IMG/VR virus record: IMGVR_UViG_3300044692_000144
Span: 1-49,551 of that record
Origin: a virus
DNA length: 49,551 bases
Strand: one strand, 5' to 3'
Below, piece by piece: positions 25,668 to 33,937 of this stretch (position 1 is its first letter; each line of letters starts with the position of its first letter). The translations under genes and the position numbers were made by a program. The notes under the pieces are model-generated. The model saw nothing but the letters and a program-made list of their open reading frames with translations, was not told where the DNA came from and ran no database searches.

Positions 25668-25952
25668 TCAACGCCTCCCGCGGATTTCGTCCTGCTTACG
25701 TCGCTGTTCGGCCCACCAGTGGTCGTTCTCGGCGCCCGCCCAGGAGTCGGGGTCGGTGGTGCCCTGTCCGGCCCGGGCCTTTCGGGCACGGGTGAGCTCG
25801 CGGAGCCACGCTCGCAGCCGTCGCCAGCCCATCCGTTCCCAGAAGTCGGGCTCCCATCCATAGAACTCGCAGAGCGCCCCTACGACTTCGAAGAAGCTGA
25901 TCTCTTCGACCGCTTCGGTTTCGTACTCGGCGTCCCAGCCGCCTTGGGAGGG
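25668..25952 (-). CDS. Tail assembly chaperone, frameshifted C-terminal part
   Basis: This frame has no start of its own and lies -1 relative to the preceding gene. It encodes an acidic Trp-rich stretch (EAVEEISFFEVVGALCEFYGW) and a helical tail, like the T part of lambda G/T chaperones. It would be made by a programmed frameshift from the gene at 25880-26281. It ends just before the tape measure gene, the usual place. Confidence 0.75.
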   Translation of the reverse strand, partial: PSQGGWDAEYETEAVEEISFFEVVGALCEFYGWEPDFWERMGWRRLRAWLRELTRARKARAGQGTTDPDSWAGAENDHWWAEQRRKQDEIRGRR

Positions 25953-26281
25953 CGGGCGTCATCACCGCCATCCGCATCGGCCGCGCCGCTGTAGAGGTGG
26001 ACGATCAGCGCGCCGAGACGCTTCGGGCCGATCGGGAGGCTCTCCAGGTCCGGCTGGTGGACCTGGAAGATCTCGAGGACCTTCTCGTAGAGGGCCTGCA
26101 ACTTCTCGCCGCCGGTGCCCTCGGCCTCGGGATCTTCGAGGTCGTTCACGAGGCGTTCGAGCTCGATGAAGTCCGGGATCGGGATGTCACCCGGAAGCTG
26201 GTAGACGGGCCCTTCGTGCTCGAGGCGGACGGGAAAGGTCTCCGGTACGGCCTCGCTCAGGTCCGTGATCTGCTGCGGCAT
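25880..26281 (-). CDS. Tail assembly chaperone, first part (G-like)
   Basis: 133 residues, ATG with GGAGG 8 nt upstream, preferred over GTG 9 nt earlier. Acidic and helical (SEAVPETFPVRLEHEGPVY, DFIELERLVNDLEDPEAEG), with a Lys/Ser tail. It lies between the tail tube and tape measure genes. A CCCTCCCAAGG stretch (25952-25942) is where -1 slipping would join it to the T-like frame. No classic X-XXY-YYZ heptamer is present, so the exact site is uncertain. Confidence 0.8.
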   Translation of the reverse strand: MPQQITDLSEAVPETFPVRLEHEGPVYQLPGDIPIPDFIELERLVNDLEDPEAEGTGGEKLQALYEKVLEIFQVHQPDLESLPIGPKRLGALIVHLYSGAADADGGDDARPPKAAGTPSTKPKRSKRSASSKS

Positions 26282-26357
26282 GGTTGCCACCTCCGTGATT
26301 CGCGTCCTGCGTGGGAGGTGGTGCCGCGACGTCGACGCAGTTCGAACGCCCGCCCTC

Positions 26358-26376
26358 GGCCGCGACTATCCGACGC
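26358..26376 (-). promoter_or_regulatory. Start-associated site S4 (chaperones)
   Basis: GTCGGATAGTCGCGGCC lies about 76 nt before the ATG at 26281, which here has its own Shine-Dalgarno. This is the one copy not touching a start codon, which fits a promoter better than a translation signal. Confidence 0.6.
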
Positions 26377-26379
26377 GGG

Positions 26380-27387
26380 TCAGAAGGCGCCGCTCGAGGC
26401 GGTCTGCACGCGCGTGAAGACCTGCGTGGTGGCGCCTTTGACGCCCATCGCCGTCACGTCGATGTACATCGTTTTGCCGTCGGGGTCGAGCTTGTTGACC
26501 CGAGCGCCGGTGAAGACGATGCAGGTGTGGTTGATCTCGAAGAAGCGCAGCGCGGTCCCGGCGCCGAATTCGGAGTAGGCCTTGAACGAGCCGGTCGCGA
26601 GGCCCATCGCGTTCGGGGAGATCGTGGTGCCCGACAGGTAGTGGATCTGGTCGTAGAGCGCCGCTTCTTCGTACTTCAGGGTGAATTCCAGGGTGGTGTC
26701 GAAGTTGAGCGCGACGACGTCCTCACGGAAGAGCGAGGTGGTGCGGATCGCGTCGTCGACGTTGCGCTGGATCGTCGATTTGAACTTCGTGATCTTGGTG
26801 TTCCCCGCGCCGTTGAGGACGTAGGAGCCGCCCGGGAAGAAGTGCGGCTGGGAGACCTCGCGGGTGGGGGTGAGCGCGGAGGCTTCGCCGTTGCGGCGGT
26901 AGGGAGTGCCGCCGGCGATGAAGGAGTTGGTGATTTTCAGCGGCCGCCCGGCTTCGCCTTCGACCACCATGCTGGTGAAGAAGACGTTCGAGACGCGCTC
27001 GATGACATCGCCCCACTTCTGCTCGATGGTCAGGTAGGGCTGCGAGGAGGTCGGGATCGCGATGTGGATCTGGGCGGCACCCGAGGCTTCGCCCGCGCCG
27101 GGTTCGACTTTGTCGGAGCCGAAGGTCCAGGCCGCCCCGCGCGCGCTGCGCTCCGGGCGCGAGTTGGCGACGAGTTCCCCGTCGGCGGCGATCGCCGACT
27201 TGTAGACGAAGCCGACTTCCTGGCCGTCGCCGCCCTCGCGGACGCCTTCGGTGGTCTCGTCGACCTCGAAGCCCGAGCCGTCGAGGTGCTTGGCGAAGTA
27301 GAAGGTGGTGGCCTCTTCGTTGCGGGCCGGCTGCTTGCCGATCGCGATGTAGTTGCTCGGCTCGTTGGTCGCGCGTCCGCCCGGCAT
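26380..27387 (-). CDS. Major tail tube protein
   Basis: 335 residues, beta-rich with repeated ExxF/ExxT strands (NFDTTLEFTLKYEEAALYDQIHY; TMYIDVTAMGVKGATTQVFTRV). The length and the place right upstream of the chaperones and tape measure fit the tail tube of a siphovirus. Starts in TGATG overlap with the previous gene. Confidence 0.8.
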   Translation of the reverse strand: MPGGRATNEPSNYIAIGKQPARNEEATTFYFAKHLDGSGFEVDETTEGVREGGDGQEVGFVYKSAIAADGELVANSRPERSARGAAWTFGSDKVEPGAGEASGAAQIHIAIPTSSQPYLTIEQKWGDVIERVSNVFFTSMVVEGEAGRPLKITNSFIAGGTPYRRNGEASALTPTREVSQPHFFPGGSYVLNGAGNTKITKFKSTIQRNVDDAIRTTSLFREDVVALNFDTTLEFTLKYEEAALYDQIHYLSGTTISPNAMGLATGSFKAYSEFGAGTALRFFEINHTCIVFTGARVNKLDPDGKTMYIDVTAMGVKGATTQVFTRVQTASSGAF

Positions 27388-27794
27388 CAGTCCTGGCTCC
27401 CGTCGTCATCGGTGGTGGCTTCGTCGCCGGGCTCCTCGTCGGTGTCCTGCGGGGCGCCGGCGGCCGCGGCGGCCTCTTCGTCGGCGATCTCCTGGCGCCG
27501 CTCGGCGATCAGCTCTTCGACGTCGGCCTTCTTCGCCCGGGACGAGACCTCGATGCCGAGGCCCTCGGCCTCCTTGACCAGGTCGGCCCTGGTCACCTTG
27601 CCGTCGTCGTCGGAGACGACCTCCCAGTTCTCGGAGGCGATCGCCTCGGGCTCGGGGATCTGGACGACGGTCTCGCCGGGGATCAGGATCTGGCCGCTCG
27701 GCAGTTGCGCTTCGAAGTGGGCGATCCAGCGCGCGTCGACCAGCTGCACCGGCGGCGCGTCGGCGGGAACGGTGAGATCGGTGGAGTCGGCCAT
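27387..27794 (-). CDS. Acidic structural-region protein with SAP-like helix
   Basis: 135 residues. The first 75 are beta-rich (WIAHFEAQLPSGQILIPGETVVQI). Then a SAP/Rho-N-like helix pair (TRADLVKEAEGLGIEVSSRAKKADVEELIAE) and a very acidic tail. It starts directly after site S5. Possibly a tail or head accessory; not assignable. Confidence 0.6.
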   Translation of the reverse strand: MADSTDLTVPADAPPVQLVDARWIAHFEAQLPSGQILIPGETVVQIPEPEAIASENWEVVSDDDGKVTRADLVKEAEGLGIEVSSRAKKADVEELIAERRQEIADEEAAAAAGAPQDTDEEPGDEATTDDDGSQD

Positions 27795-27811
27795 CGCCCG
27801 CGACTATCGGA
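27795..27811 (-). promoter_or_regulatory. Start-associated site S5
   Basis: TCCGATAGTCGCGGGCG is followed at once by ATG at 27794. Confidence 0.65.
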
Positions 27812-27814
27812 CGG

Positions 27815-28300
27815 TCACTCTTCGTCCCGCTTGGCCCAAAGCCGGATCCCCGACCAGGAGAGCCACTCCTGCGGGTTGTCGGGGTTGTCGACGAGCGTCG
27901 GCCCTGGGACGGATTTGATGAGGCCCGTGCCCCAGGCGCCGTCACCGAGGTTCCGGCCGCGGAGGGCGACCGTGGCGATCGCTGAAGTCCAGCGGCGCAG
28001 GAGCCAGGCGAGCGCATCCTGGTCGGAGGACTGTTCGTAGACGACGATCAGCAGTTCGTGGCGGCCCGTCGCGGCGAAGCCCTCGTCGTCTTCGAGCTCG
28101 CTCGGGCCGTCCCCGATGCCGATGGTCGGCGGCTGCAGGCGTTCGGACGGCGGCGGGATGTGGGTGAGGACCTGCGTGGTGTCGAGATCCGGGAGAAGGA
28201 TCCCGTCGTCGACGCGTTCGTTCACCGCGGCCGCCGCGGTTGGCAGCTCGTCGACCAGGCGCTGGTGCAGCGCGCGGATGACGGGCTCGTTCAGTTCCAT
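27815..28300 (-). CDS. Tail terminator-like protein
   Basis: 161 residues, starting right after site S6. It has an alpha/beta pattern (ELNEPVIRALHQRLVDELP; GRHELLIVVYEQSSDQDALAWLLRRWTSAIATVALRG), like phage tail terminators (gpU-like). It lies between the Mu-G-like tail completion protein and the tail tube, the usual place. Moderate confidence. Confidence 0.55.
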   Translation of the reverse strand: MELNEPVIRALHQRLVDELPTAAAAVNERVDDGILLPDLDTTQVLTHIPPPSERLQPPTIGIGDGPSELEDDEGFAATGRHELLIVVYEQSSDQDALAWLLRRWTSAIATVALRGRNLGDGAWGTGLIKSVPGPTLVDNPDNPQEWLSWSGIRLWAKRDEE

Positions 28301-28316
28301 CGCCCGCGACTATCCG
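28301..28316 (-). promoter_or_regulatory. Start-associated site S6
   Basis: CGGATAGTCGCGGGCG is followed at once by ATG at 28300. A TTTCTGAAG box lies just upstream, near 28317-28325. Confidence 0.65.
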
Positions 28317-28327
28317 ACTTCAGAAAT

Positions 28328-28384
28328 CTGCGGATCTGCCAGATCGGAAGACTCGCGGAATACAGCTCGTATTCAGATCCGCAG
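28328..28384. repeat. Nested inverted repeats in a short gene gap
   Basis: An outer 10-bp arm pair (28328-28337 and 28375-28384, CTGCGGATCT/AGATCCGCAG) encloses an inner 6-bp pair (GAATAC at 28358-28363, GTATTC at 28369-28374). It lies in one of the few true gaps of the tail operon, just downstream of the 28373 stop. Possible terminator or RNA structure. Confidence 0.55.
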
Positions 28385-28867
28385 CCCGGCGAGGCGCTCG
28401 CGGCGGATGCTGTTCAACCAGGTGGCGAAGATCCGGTCGACGGCGCGGCGCTCGGAGCCGGGGATCTCGACCATCTTGCGCTGGGGGAGCCCACGCTCTT
28501 CGTCGCCCTGCTGGTGGCGGATCGCGTAGTCGGGCGCGTCGGGGTCGTATTCCATCCGCCGCGGCGAGACATGCACGGCGGAGCGCGCCATCATCGCTTC
28601 GCGCATCTTGCCGCTGAAGACCAAGATCGGCTCGACGCCGACCTGCTGCTCCTTCCACCGTTCGTAGTCGGTGTTGAGCGGGGTCCATTTGGATCCGTGG
28701 CCGAAGGCGCCCTCGCTGCGGAACTGTTCGCCGACGTCGCGCACGACCAGCTCGCCGACCGCGGTCAGCGGCTCGGTCAGGTCGCGGACCTCCTCGGCCA
28801 GCGCGTCGAAGGCGCGCGAATACTGCACGTCCCCCGCGACCTCGAAGCGGAAGACCTGGCGGGCCAT
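28373..28867 (-). CDS. Tail completion / virion morphogenesis protein (Mu G / HK97 gp10-like)
   Basis: 164 residues. The conserved part is SKWTPLNTDYERWKEQQV...ILVFSGKMREAM and later DYAIRHQQGDEERGLPQRKMVEI, the pattern of phage virion morphogenesis proteins that join head and tail. Its place between connectors and tail terminator supports it. Confidence 0.8.
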   Translation of the reverse strand: MARQVFRFEVAGDVQYSRAFDALAEEVRDLTEPLTAVGELVVRDVGEQFRSEGAFGHGSKWTPLNTDYERWKEQQVGVEPILVFSGKMREAMMARSAVHVSPRRMEYDPDAPDYAIRHQQGDEERGLPQRKMVEIPGSERRAVDRIFATWLNSIRRERLAGLRI

Positions 28868-28869
28868 CG

Positions 28870-29349
28870 CTACAGGACCATGTCGCGCGTGAAGAACGGC
28901 GTCGGCGCCGAGGCGAAGCCGCCCCGCGGCCTTCGGACCTCGAGGTCGACCGGCAGGTCGAGCTCGATGACGCCGTTAGCCAGCATCTTCTGCGCCGATT
29001 CCCACATCGACCTGGCGTCTTCGTACTGGGCCTTGTCGCGGGTCTTCGCCGCGCGCTCGACGTAGTAGGCGGCGCCCAGCGCGTTGAAGTTCTCCAGCGT
29101 CACCAGGACCGAGGTCGGCGCCGTGGTGGGGACGGGGGTGACGTAGCCCTTCTCCCGCAGCAGCCCGTCGATGACGCCCGCGGTCTGGGAGAGGAAGCCC
29201 TCGACGTCGCCGATCGTCGTCACGCCGCTCGTCGACGTCGCCGGGAACGGCGGCCGTCCCTTGTTCAGCCGTTCGACGTCGCCGACGTCGGCGTAGGCGA
29301 GCCGCGTCTCGACAGGGAGGTCGGCCGGGAATTCCTGGAATTCGGTCAT
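28870..29349 (-). CDS. Head-tail connector-like protein
   Basis: 159 residues, starting with ATGA overlap. It has an N-terminal acidic-aromatic block and helices (TIGDVEGFLSQTAGVIDGLLREKGYV; ALGAAYYVERAAKTRDKAQYEDARSMWESAQ). The helical profile and place right before the tail completion gene suggest an adaptor. No strong family motif. Confidence 0.55.
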   Translation of the reverse strand: MTEFQEFPADLPVETRLAYADVGDVERLNKGRPPFPATSTSGVTTIGDVEGFLSQTAGVIDGLLREKGYVTPVPTTAPTSVLVTLENFNALGAAYYVERAAKTRDKAQYEDARSMWESAQKMLANGVIELDLPVDLEVRRPRGGFASAPTPFFTRDMVL

Positions 29350-29693
29350 TCGAGATCCCCGGGCTGGCCGAGGTCTTCGACCACCTCGATCTCGAAGTAG
29401 CCGTCGTTGGGGAAGGTCTGGACCGTGTCGTCGGCGCGCGTGACCTCGACCTCGGCACGATAGGTGCCGGCCTGTTTCAGGTCGCCGTCGGCCCATGCGT
29501 ATTCGATCTTGCCGTCTTTGCCATCGGTGACCTTCGCCAGCGGTCCCGTTTTCACGAGCAGCGTCGGCTGGTCACATTTCATGAACAGGTGCATGGCTTT
29601 CGCCGTGCTGACGTCGGCCGCTCCGCTCGCGTCTTCGAGGGTGATGACGATCGCGGGCGCGGTGTCGTTGCGCTTGATCGTGAAGTCGGCCAT
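29346..29693 (-). CDS. Small beta-rich structural protein (BppU N-terminal-like)
   Basis: 115 residues starting right after site S7. The pattern FTIKRNDTAPAIVITLED...KIEYAWADGDLKQAGTYRAEVEV resembles the N-terminal domain of baseplate-upper proteins. It is directly before the connector gene. Confidence 0.55.
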   Translation of the reverse strand: MADFTIKRNDTAPAIVITLEDASGAADVSTAKAMHLFMKCDQPTLLVKTGPLAKVTDGKDGKIEYAWADGDLKQAGTYRAEVEVTRADDTVQTFPNDGYFEIEVVEDLGQPGDLE

Positions 29694-29710
29694 CGGCCGC
29701 GACTATCCGA
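29694..29710 (-). promoter_or_regulatory. Start-associated site S7
   Basis: TCGGATAGTCGCGGCCG is followed at once by ATG at 29693. Confidence 0.65.
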
Positions 29711-31082
29711 CCTCGACCCCCGCGGAGCGGGGCGCGACCTTGACCTTGGCCGCTGTCCCGGCCACCTGGGCGCCGGCCGAGTGCGGCGCCACGGTCACCG
29801 CCGCCGAGGCCTCGTCGACGTCGACTGCGGCGGTCACCGTGGCGATCGCCACCGCCGCGGACCGCTCCACGACCTTCACCCTCCCGGTGACGGCGGCCAC
29901 GGTGACCGACGTCGGCAACTTGATCGGGGGCGCGGCCACGGCGGGCAGCTCGAGCACCAGGCCGGCCGTCGCGGAGCCCGTCGACGGGCCCAGCGGGACC
30001 TGCGCGGGCGCGGTGAGGCGCATCGAGGGAGCAGTTGCGCCCGCGGCTGGGCCGAGCACCAGCTGCACCGGCGCGCGCAGCTGGAGGCTGGGCGCGGCCG
30101 CGCCAGTGCTCGCCCCGAGCTGCAGCTGGACCGGACCGGCCATCTGCAGCGACGTGCTCCCGGATCCCGAGCTCGCGCCCAGGAGCAGCTGCGTGGGCGC
30201 GGAGATCGAGAGCGACGTCGACGCAGCGCCCGCGGTGGTCAGCGCCAGGAGTGCGGGCGCGGTCAGCGCGGCGGTGGGCGCCGCGGCGCCCGAGGTGGCG
30301 CCGAGCGTGAGCGACGTCGCCGCCGTGAGCCTGGCGGTCGGCGCGGCGACGCCGCTGCCGGCCGCCAGGGTGACCGTGGTCGCCGCGGTGAGCGCGAGGC
30401 TCGGCGCGGCGGATCCCGACGATGCGCCGAGCGCGAGTTCGGCGCCCGCCGCGGCGTCTTCGCCCATGACCTCGATCGCGGCGATCGTGTACTTCTGGCC
30501 GCTCGGCGCGGTCATCCCGACCGTGTATTCGCCTTTGGCTCCGGCTTCGGCGTAGAAGCCGCCATAGATCGTGTAGAAGCCGCTGTCTTCGATGTGGTTT
30601 TTCTCGGTGAAGGCTCCGGCGCCGGCGCGGTAGGTGGCCGCCCCGGTTTTCGCATTCCAGTCGCCGACGCACATCGCGATCGCGCTGCCCGATCTTTCGG
30701 TCGTCATCGCCAGCGACGGCGCGCCTTCGGTGTTGGTCGAGCCGGCGATCACCCCGAACCCCGAGGCTTTCCGCCAGACCTGTACCGCGCCGCCGTAGTG
30801 CTGGGTCGTCCCGCCTTCGCGGGTGAATTTCACCTTGAACGATTTGGCTTCGCCCGCCGTCGCGGTCCACAACGACAGGAAGACGTTGTTGGCGGTGTTG
30901 AATTTTTTCTGCTGGGTCCAGGTCAGCCCGCCTGAGATCGCGACCGCGACGGAGTTGGCCTCCGAGATCCCGAAGGCGACCAGCCGGTCACCGGCCTGCA
31001 CGGTGAGTTCTTCGGTTTCCTTCGGCGTGGTGCTCGTGTTCCAGGGCACCGCGGTCTGCGTGACGGCTTCGGGTTTGGCCAC
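29703..31082 (-). CDS. Repeat-rich structural or adhesin-like protein
   Basis: 459 residues, GTG start. Residues 1-210 form a jelly-roll-like domain (LTVQAGDRLVAFGI; GGAVQVWRKASGFGV). Then about eight tandem 21-residue repeats (LGASSGSAAPSLALTAATTVT type) at about 215-380. The end is Val/Ala-rich with beta strands. It is between the fibre-like gene and small structural genes, so it may be a virion spike or decoration. I do not recognise a family for the repeat. Confidence 0.6.
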   Translation of the reverse strand: MAKPEAVTQTAVPWNTSTTPKETEELTVQAGDRLVAFGISEANSVAVAISGGLTWTQQKKFNTANNVFLSLWTATAGEAKSFKVKFTREGGTTQHYGGAVQVWRKASGFGVIAGSTNTEGAPSLAMTTERSGSAIAMCVGDWNAKTGAATYRAGAGAFTEKNHIEDSGFYTIYGGFYAEAGAKGEYTVGMTAPSGQKYTIAAIEVMGEDAAAGAELALGASSGSAAPSLALTAATTVTLAAGSGVAAPTARLTAATSLTLGATSGAAAPTAALTAPALLALTTAGAASTSLSISAPTQLLLGASSGSGSTSLQMAGPVQLQLGASTGAAAPSLQLRAPVQLVLGPAAGATAPSMRLTAPAQVPLGPSTGSATAGLVLELPAVAAPPIKLPTSVTVAAVTGRVKVVERSAAVAIATVTAAVDVDEASAAVTVAPHSAGAQVAGTAAKVKVAPRSAGVEVG

Positions 31083-31103
31083 GTCGGCCGCCCTGCCGGG
31101 AGG

Positions 31104-31658
31104 TCAGTCCTCGTTGCCGACGAGGCCTTCGATCGGGACGATCGGCGGCGTCTGCGTCGTCGAGATCACCGTCGAGCTGCAGGTGCCCCAATAGAGCATG
31201 TTCCCGGCCGAGCTCGCGTCGACCGTCGCCCAGCCGACCGCGGTGCCGGATCCGCCGGTGCACCCGGCGAGTTCGAGTTTGGAGCTGTTCTTGCTCGAGC
31301 CGCTCGCCGCCGACCCGAACATCGACGCTTCTAGTTTGAAGCGCTGGTAGCCGGTGTAGGCCAGCTCGGTGATGGTCGACCCGGTTTTGCCGTCTTCCGG
31401 CACCACCGAGCAGAGCGCCAGCCAGGGCTGCGGCTTCGACGTTTCGGCCTTGCCCGAGAAGAAATGGTCGAGGACCTTGTTCTCGAGGTAGTCGGACTTC
31501 GACGCATACTCGAGGCCCATCAGCCAGCGGGCGGCGTCGGGGATCCCGGACTCCTCCTCGAGCCTGCGACGCAGGTAGTCCGACATGTGCGCCTTCGAGA
31601 AGTCGATCTCGAGGCGGACCACCTCGAGCTCGCCGCAGGGGATCAGCAGCTCAGGCAT
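31104..31658 (-). CDS. Tail-fibre-like protein domain
   Basis: 184 residues; the ATG lies inside the end of the previous gene (8-nt overlap). Residues 60-180 follow the common phage fibre/tip domain (KVLDHFFSGK...PWLALCSVVPEDGKTGSTITELAYTGYQRFKLE...AVGWATVDAS). It may bind the host or decorate the virion. Confidence 0.65.
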   Translation of the reverse strand: MPELLIPCGELEVVRLEIDFSKAHMSDYLRRRLEEESGIPDAARWLMGLEYASKSDYLENKVLDHFFSGKAETSKPQPWLALCSVVPEDGKTGSTITELAYTGYQRFKLEASMFGSAASGSSKNSSKLELAGCTGGSGTAVGWATVDASSAGNMLYWGTCSSTVISTTQTPPIVPIEGLVGNED

Positions 31659-32073
31659 CTTCGGCTTCCAGTTCGGCGCGGTAGACGGCGACTTTGTCGG
31701 CGATCTCCTGCTCGCGCGCGGCGGCCGCCTCGGGCTTCGCGGCGAGTTCGGCGTTGCGCGCCTCTTCGGCCTCGAGCGCCGCGCCCTCGAGTGGGGGCGG
31801 CTCGTTGGCGATCGGGCCCGTCAGCTTCCCGAAGCCGGCTTTGGTCTGGCGCCAGCCGGCTTTGGATTCGCTCGCATCGCCGCCTTCGCCGAGCTCGTCG
31901 AGGACCTCGAGCAGCTGGTCGGTCTCGGTGAAGTCGGTCGGATCGTCGGTGTGCATCCGGACCAGGAGGTCCTCGACGGCGAGCGGGTCGTCGCCCGGGA
32001 CCGGCAGGTGCGCCAGCACCCGGCGGTGCGCGTCGGTGGGGAAGATTCCGGCCGGATCGGCGATCGCGATCAT
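31651..32073 (-). CDS. Hypothetical phage protein, acidic
   Basis: 140 residues starting right after site S8. Ala/Glu-rich helices in the second half (ALEAEEARNAELAAKPEAAAAREQE). Unknown role, next to the fibre-like gene. Confidence 0.5.
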   Translation of the reverse strand: MIAIADPAGIFPTDAHRRVLAHLPVPGDDPLAVEDLLVRMHTDDPTDFTETDQLLEVLDELGEGGDASESKAGWRQTKAGFGKLTGPIANEPPPLEGAALEAEEARNAELAAKPEAAAAREQEIADKVAVYRAELEAEDA

Positions 32074-32090
32074 CGCCGGCGACTATCCGA
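32074..32090 (-). promoter_or_regulatory. Start-associated site S8
   Basis: TCGGATAGTCGCCGGCG is followed at once by ATG at 32073. Confidence 0.65.
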
Positions 32091-32096
32091 CGCGGG

Positions 32097-33665
32097 TCAG
32101 GCCGGGTTCAGTACTTCGCCCTCGATCAGCGCGGCGATCGAGCCGGCGACGCCGTCCCAGCCGAGGTCCTCGGCGACCTTCGGCCCCGCCGTCTGCGCCC
32201 GGTACTGCACCTTCTCGTTGGTCAGCCCGGTGACGATCTCCTTCACGAAGGCGTCCCGCCAGCGGTCGCTCAGCGGCGGCGGGTCGATCAGCATCCCGAC
32301 CCTGACGGTCTCCTGCAGCGCGCCCCAGTTCGAGGCGACGACGTCGCAGCCCGCGGCCTGTGCCTCCATCGCCCCGATGCAGCTGGTCTCGTGGAAGGGC
32401 TGGCCGTGCGCCGTGGCGTAGGAGGGGTGGGCCCAGACGAGCGACTCGCACATCAGCTTCGCGAGCTCGGGCTGGGAGAGCGAGCCGAGCGCCTCGGTGT
32501 TGGTCGTGGCGGCCGCGAGCTCGCGGATCCGCTCGCGATGCGCGGCGACGGTCGGATCCTGGTTGGCGATCGCGTCGTAGACCTCCGAGTAGCAGTACTC
32601 GAGCTTCGCGTCCGGGACCTCCTCGAGCACCCGTGGCCACAGCTCGAGCAGGACGTCGAGGCCTCGGTCCGGAGAGGAGGTGTAGAGGACGCGTTTCTGC
32701 CGATCTCCGTATTTCCGGAAATAGGCCCGTTCGATGCCGTTGCGGATCCGACGCAGACGGCCGCGCAGGAACGGGTACATCCCGCTCACGTGTTCCGCGT
32801 GCCAGCGGCTGAGCACCAGGGCGTGGTCGAAGGCCTCGGCGCGGCGGGCGGTGAGGCGATCGCCGCAGTCGGTGTCGTGCAGCCACAGCAGGCGCGAGCG
32901 GCAGTTCAGCCGCTTGTCGCCGACCTCGGGGATCCGCGAGGCGATCACCGCCAGGCGCCGCTCCATCGGGTCGAAGACGGAGTGGTGGCGGTAGATCACC
33001 TGCTGGTAGGCGCCTGGCTGGACCTCGCCATAGACGGAGACGACGTAGCCGAGCTCGGAAAGCTCCTGAGCGACGCGGACGGCGGCCGTCTCCGAGCCGC
33101 CGAGCCCGCGGCGCTCGATGTCGTGCGGCGACCAGGTCTCCCAGCCGGGGCCGGTGTAGATGGCGATCTCGCCCCGACGCTCGGCGGGGATGTAGCTGGC
33201 GGCCGTCACGCCGTCCTGTCCTACAGCCATATCCATCAGCTTCCCCCTGCGGCGGAGGAGATCGGCCAGGTCGACGGCGCGAAAGACCCGAAGATGGTGA
33301 GGATTCTGCCCGGTGCCGAAGGTGCCGTCGGGCGTGGACAGGTAGATCCGGCCATCCGGCTTCGCCATGGTCTCCAAAGCCTCAAGCAGAACTTCAGGCT
33401 TCGGGACGTGCTCGATCACCTCGAAGCAGACGACGGCGTCGTAGCTGCCCGGGTTCAGGTCGATGTGGAAGGGAGCGTCTAGGACGTTGCCGACGACGAA
33501 CGTGCCGGCGAAGCCCTCGGCGTTGAAGCGAGCCTGCGCGGCGTCGACGGCGTCGGGGTTCAGCTCGATGCCGTCGATCGTCACCTCGTGGCCCTGCTCG
33601 CGCAGCCGGCGGGCGAGCCAGAGCGCGACGTAGCCGTCGTGGGAGCCGCAGTCGAGGATCCTCAT
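32097..33665 (-). CDS. Methyltransferase-glycosyltransferase fusion
   Basis: 522 residues. Residues 1-140 are a class I SAM methyltransferase (motif I ILDCGSHDGYVA at 3-14, VVCFEVIEHV near 85-95). It lacks the usual N-terminal extension. Residues 190-510 are a GT-B glycosyltransferase of the GT4 type (GLGGSETAAVRVAQEL, RVLYTSSPDRGLDVLLELWPRVLE, MEAQAAGCDVVASNWGALQETV). It may modify virion proteins or host glycans. ATGA overlap with the neighbouring gene. Confidence 0.85.
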   Translation of the reverse strand: MRILDCGSHDGYVALWLARRLREQGHEVTIDGIELNPDAVDAAQARFNAEGFAGTFVVGNVLDAPFHIDLNPGSYDAVVCFEVIEHVPKPEVLLEALETMAKPDGRIYLSTPDGTFGTGQNPHHLRVFRAVDLADLLRRRGKLMDMAVGQDGVTAASYIPAERRGEIAIYTGPGWETWSPHDIERRGLGGSETAAVRVAQELSELGYVVSVYGEVQPGAYQQVIYRHHSVFDPMERRLAVIASRIPEVGDKRLNCRSRLLWLHDTDCGDRLTARRAEAFDHALVLSRWHAEHVSGMYPFLRGRLRRIRNGIERAYFRKYGDRQKRVLYTSSPDRGLDVLLELWPRVLEEVPDAKLEYCYSEVYDAIANQDPTVAAHRERIRELAAATTNTEALGSLSQPELAKLMCESLVWAHPSYATAHGQPFHETSCIGAMEAQAAGCDVVASNWGALQETVRVGMLIDPPPLSDRWRDAFVKEIVTGLTNEKVQYRAQTAGPKVAEDLGWDGVAGSIAALIEGEVLNPA

Positions 33666-33937
33666 CGCGATTGCTCCGGCGCGGTGCGGCGCCTGATCTG
33701 ACTCCTGCGGACGGTGATCGACCTCATCGACCGACCCAGTTCCTCCGCAAGCTGTCGGTCTGGCACGGCTTGCTCCAGCACGCGCTCCTCTTCAGCCGAA
33801 GTCCAATATTTCCGACCGCGTAGGTGGCCGCCGAAATCACCGGAGAGGGAACCGGTCCGCTGACTCCGTCGCCGTGCCTCGGCGGCATATCGATCCGGGT
33901 GTCTCCGTCGATATCGCTTCTGGCGCACGCCGCTCAT
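33662..33937 (-). CDS. SANT/Myb-like helix-turn-helix protein
   Basis: 91 residues with a basic N terminus (RQKRYRRRHPDRYAAEARRR) and a helical C-terminal half (WTSAEEERVLEQAVPDRQLAEELGRSMRSI) like a SANT/Myb DNA-binding domain. Between two glycosyltransferase genes; likely DNA-binding. Confidence 0.55.
   Translation of the reverse strand: MSGVRQKRYRRRHPDRYAAEARRRSQRTGSLSGDFGGHLRGRKYWTSAEEERVLEQAVPDRQLAEELGRSMRSITVRRSQIRRRTAPEQSR

Noticed and set aside
19552-25863. Long plus-strand frames of 1,306, 728 and 598 codons
   Set aside because: They are antisense shadows of the tape measure gene in high-GC DNA, with no domain-like pattern.
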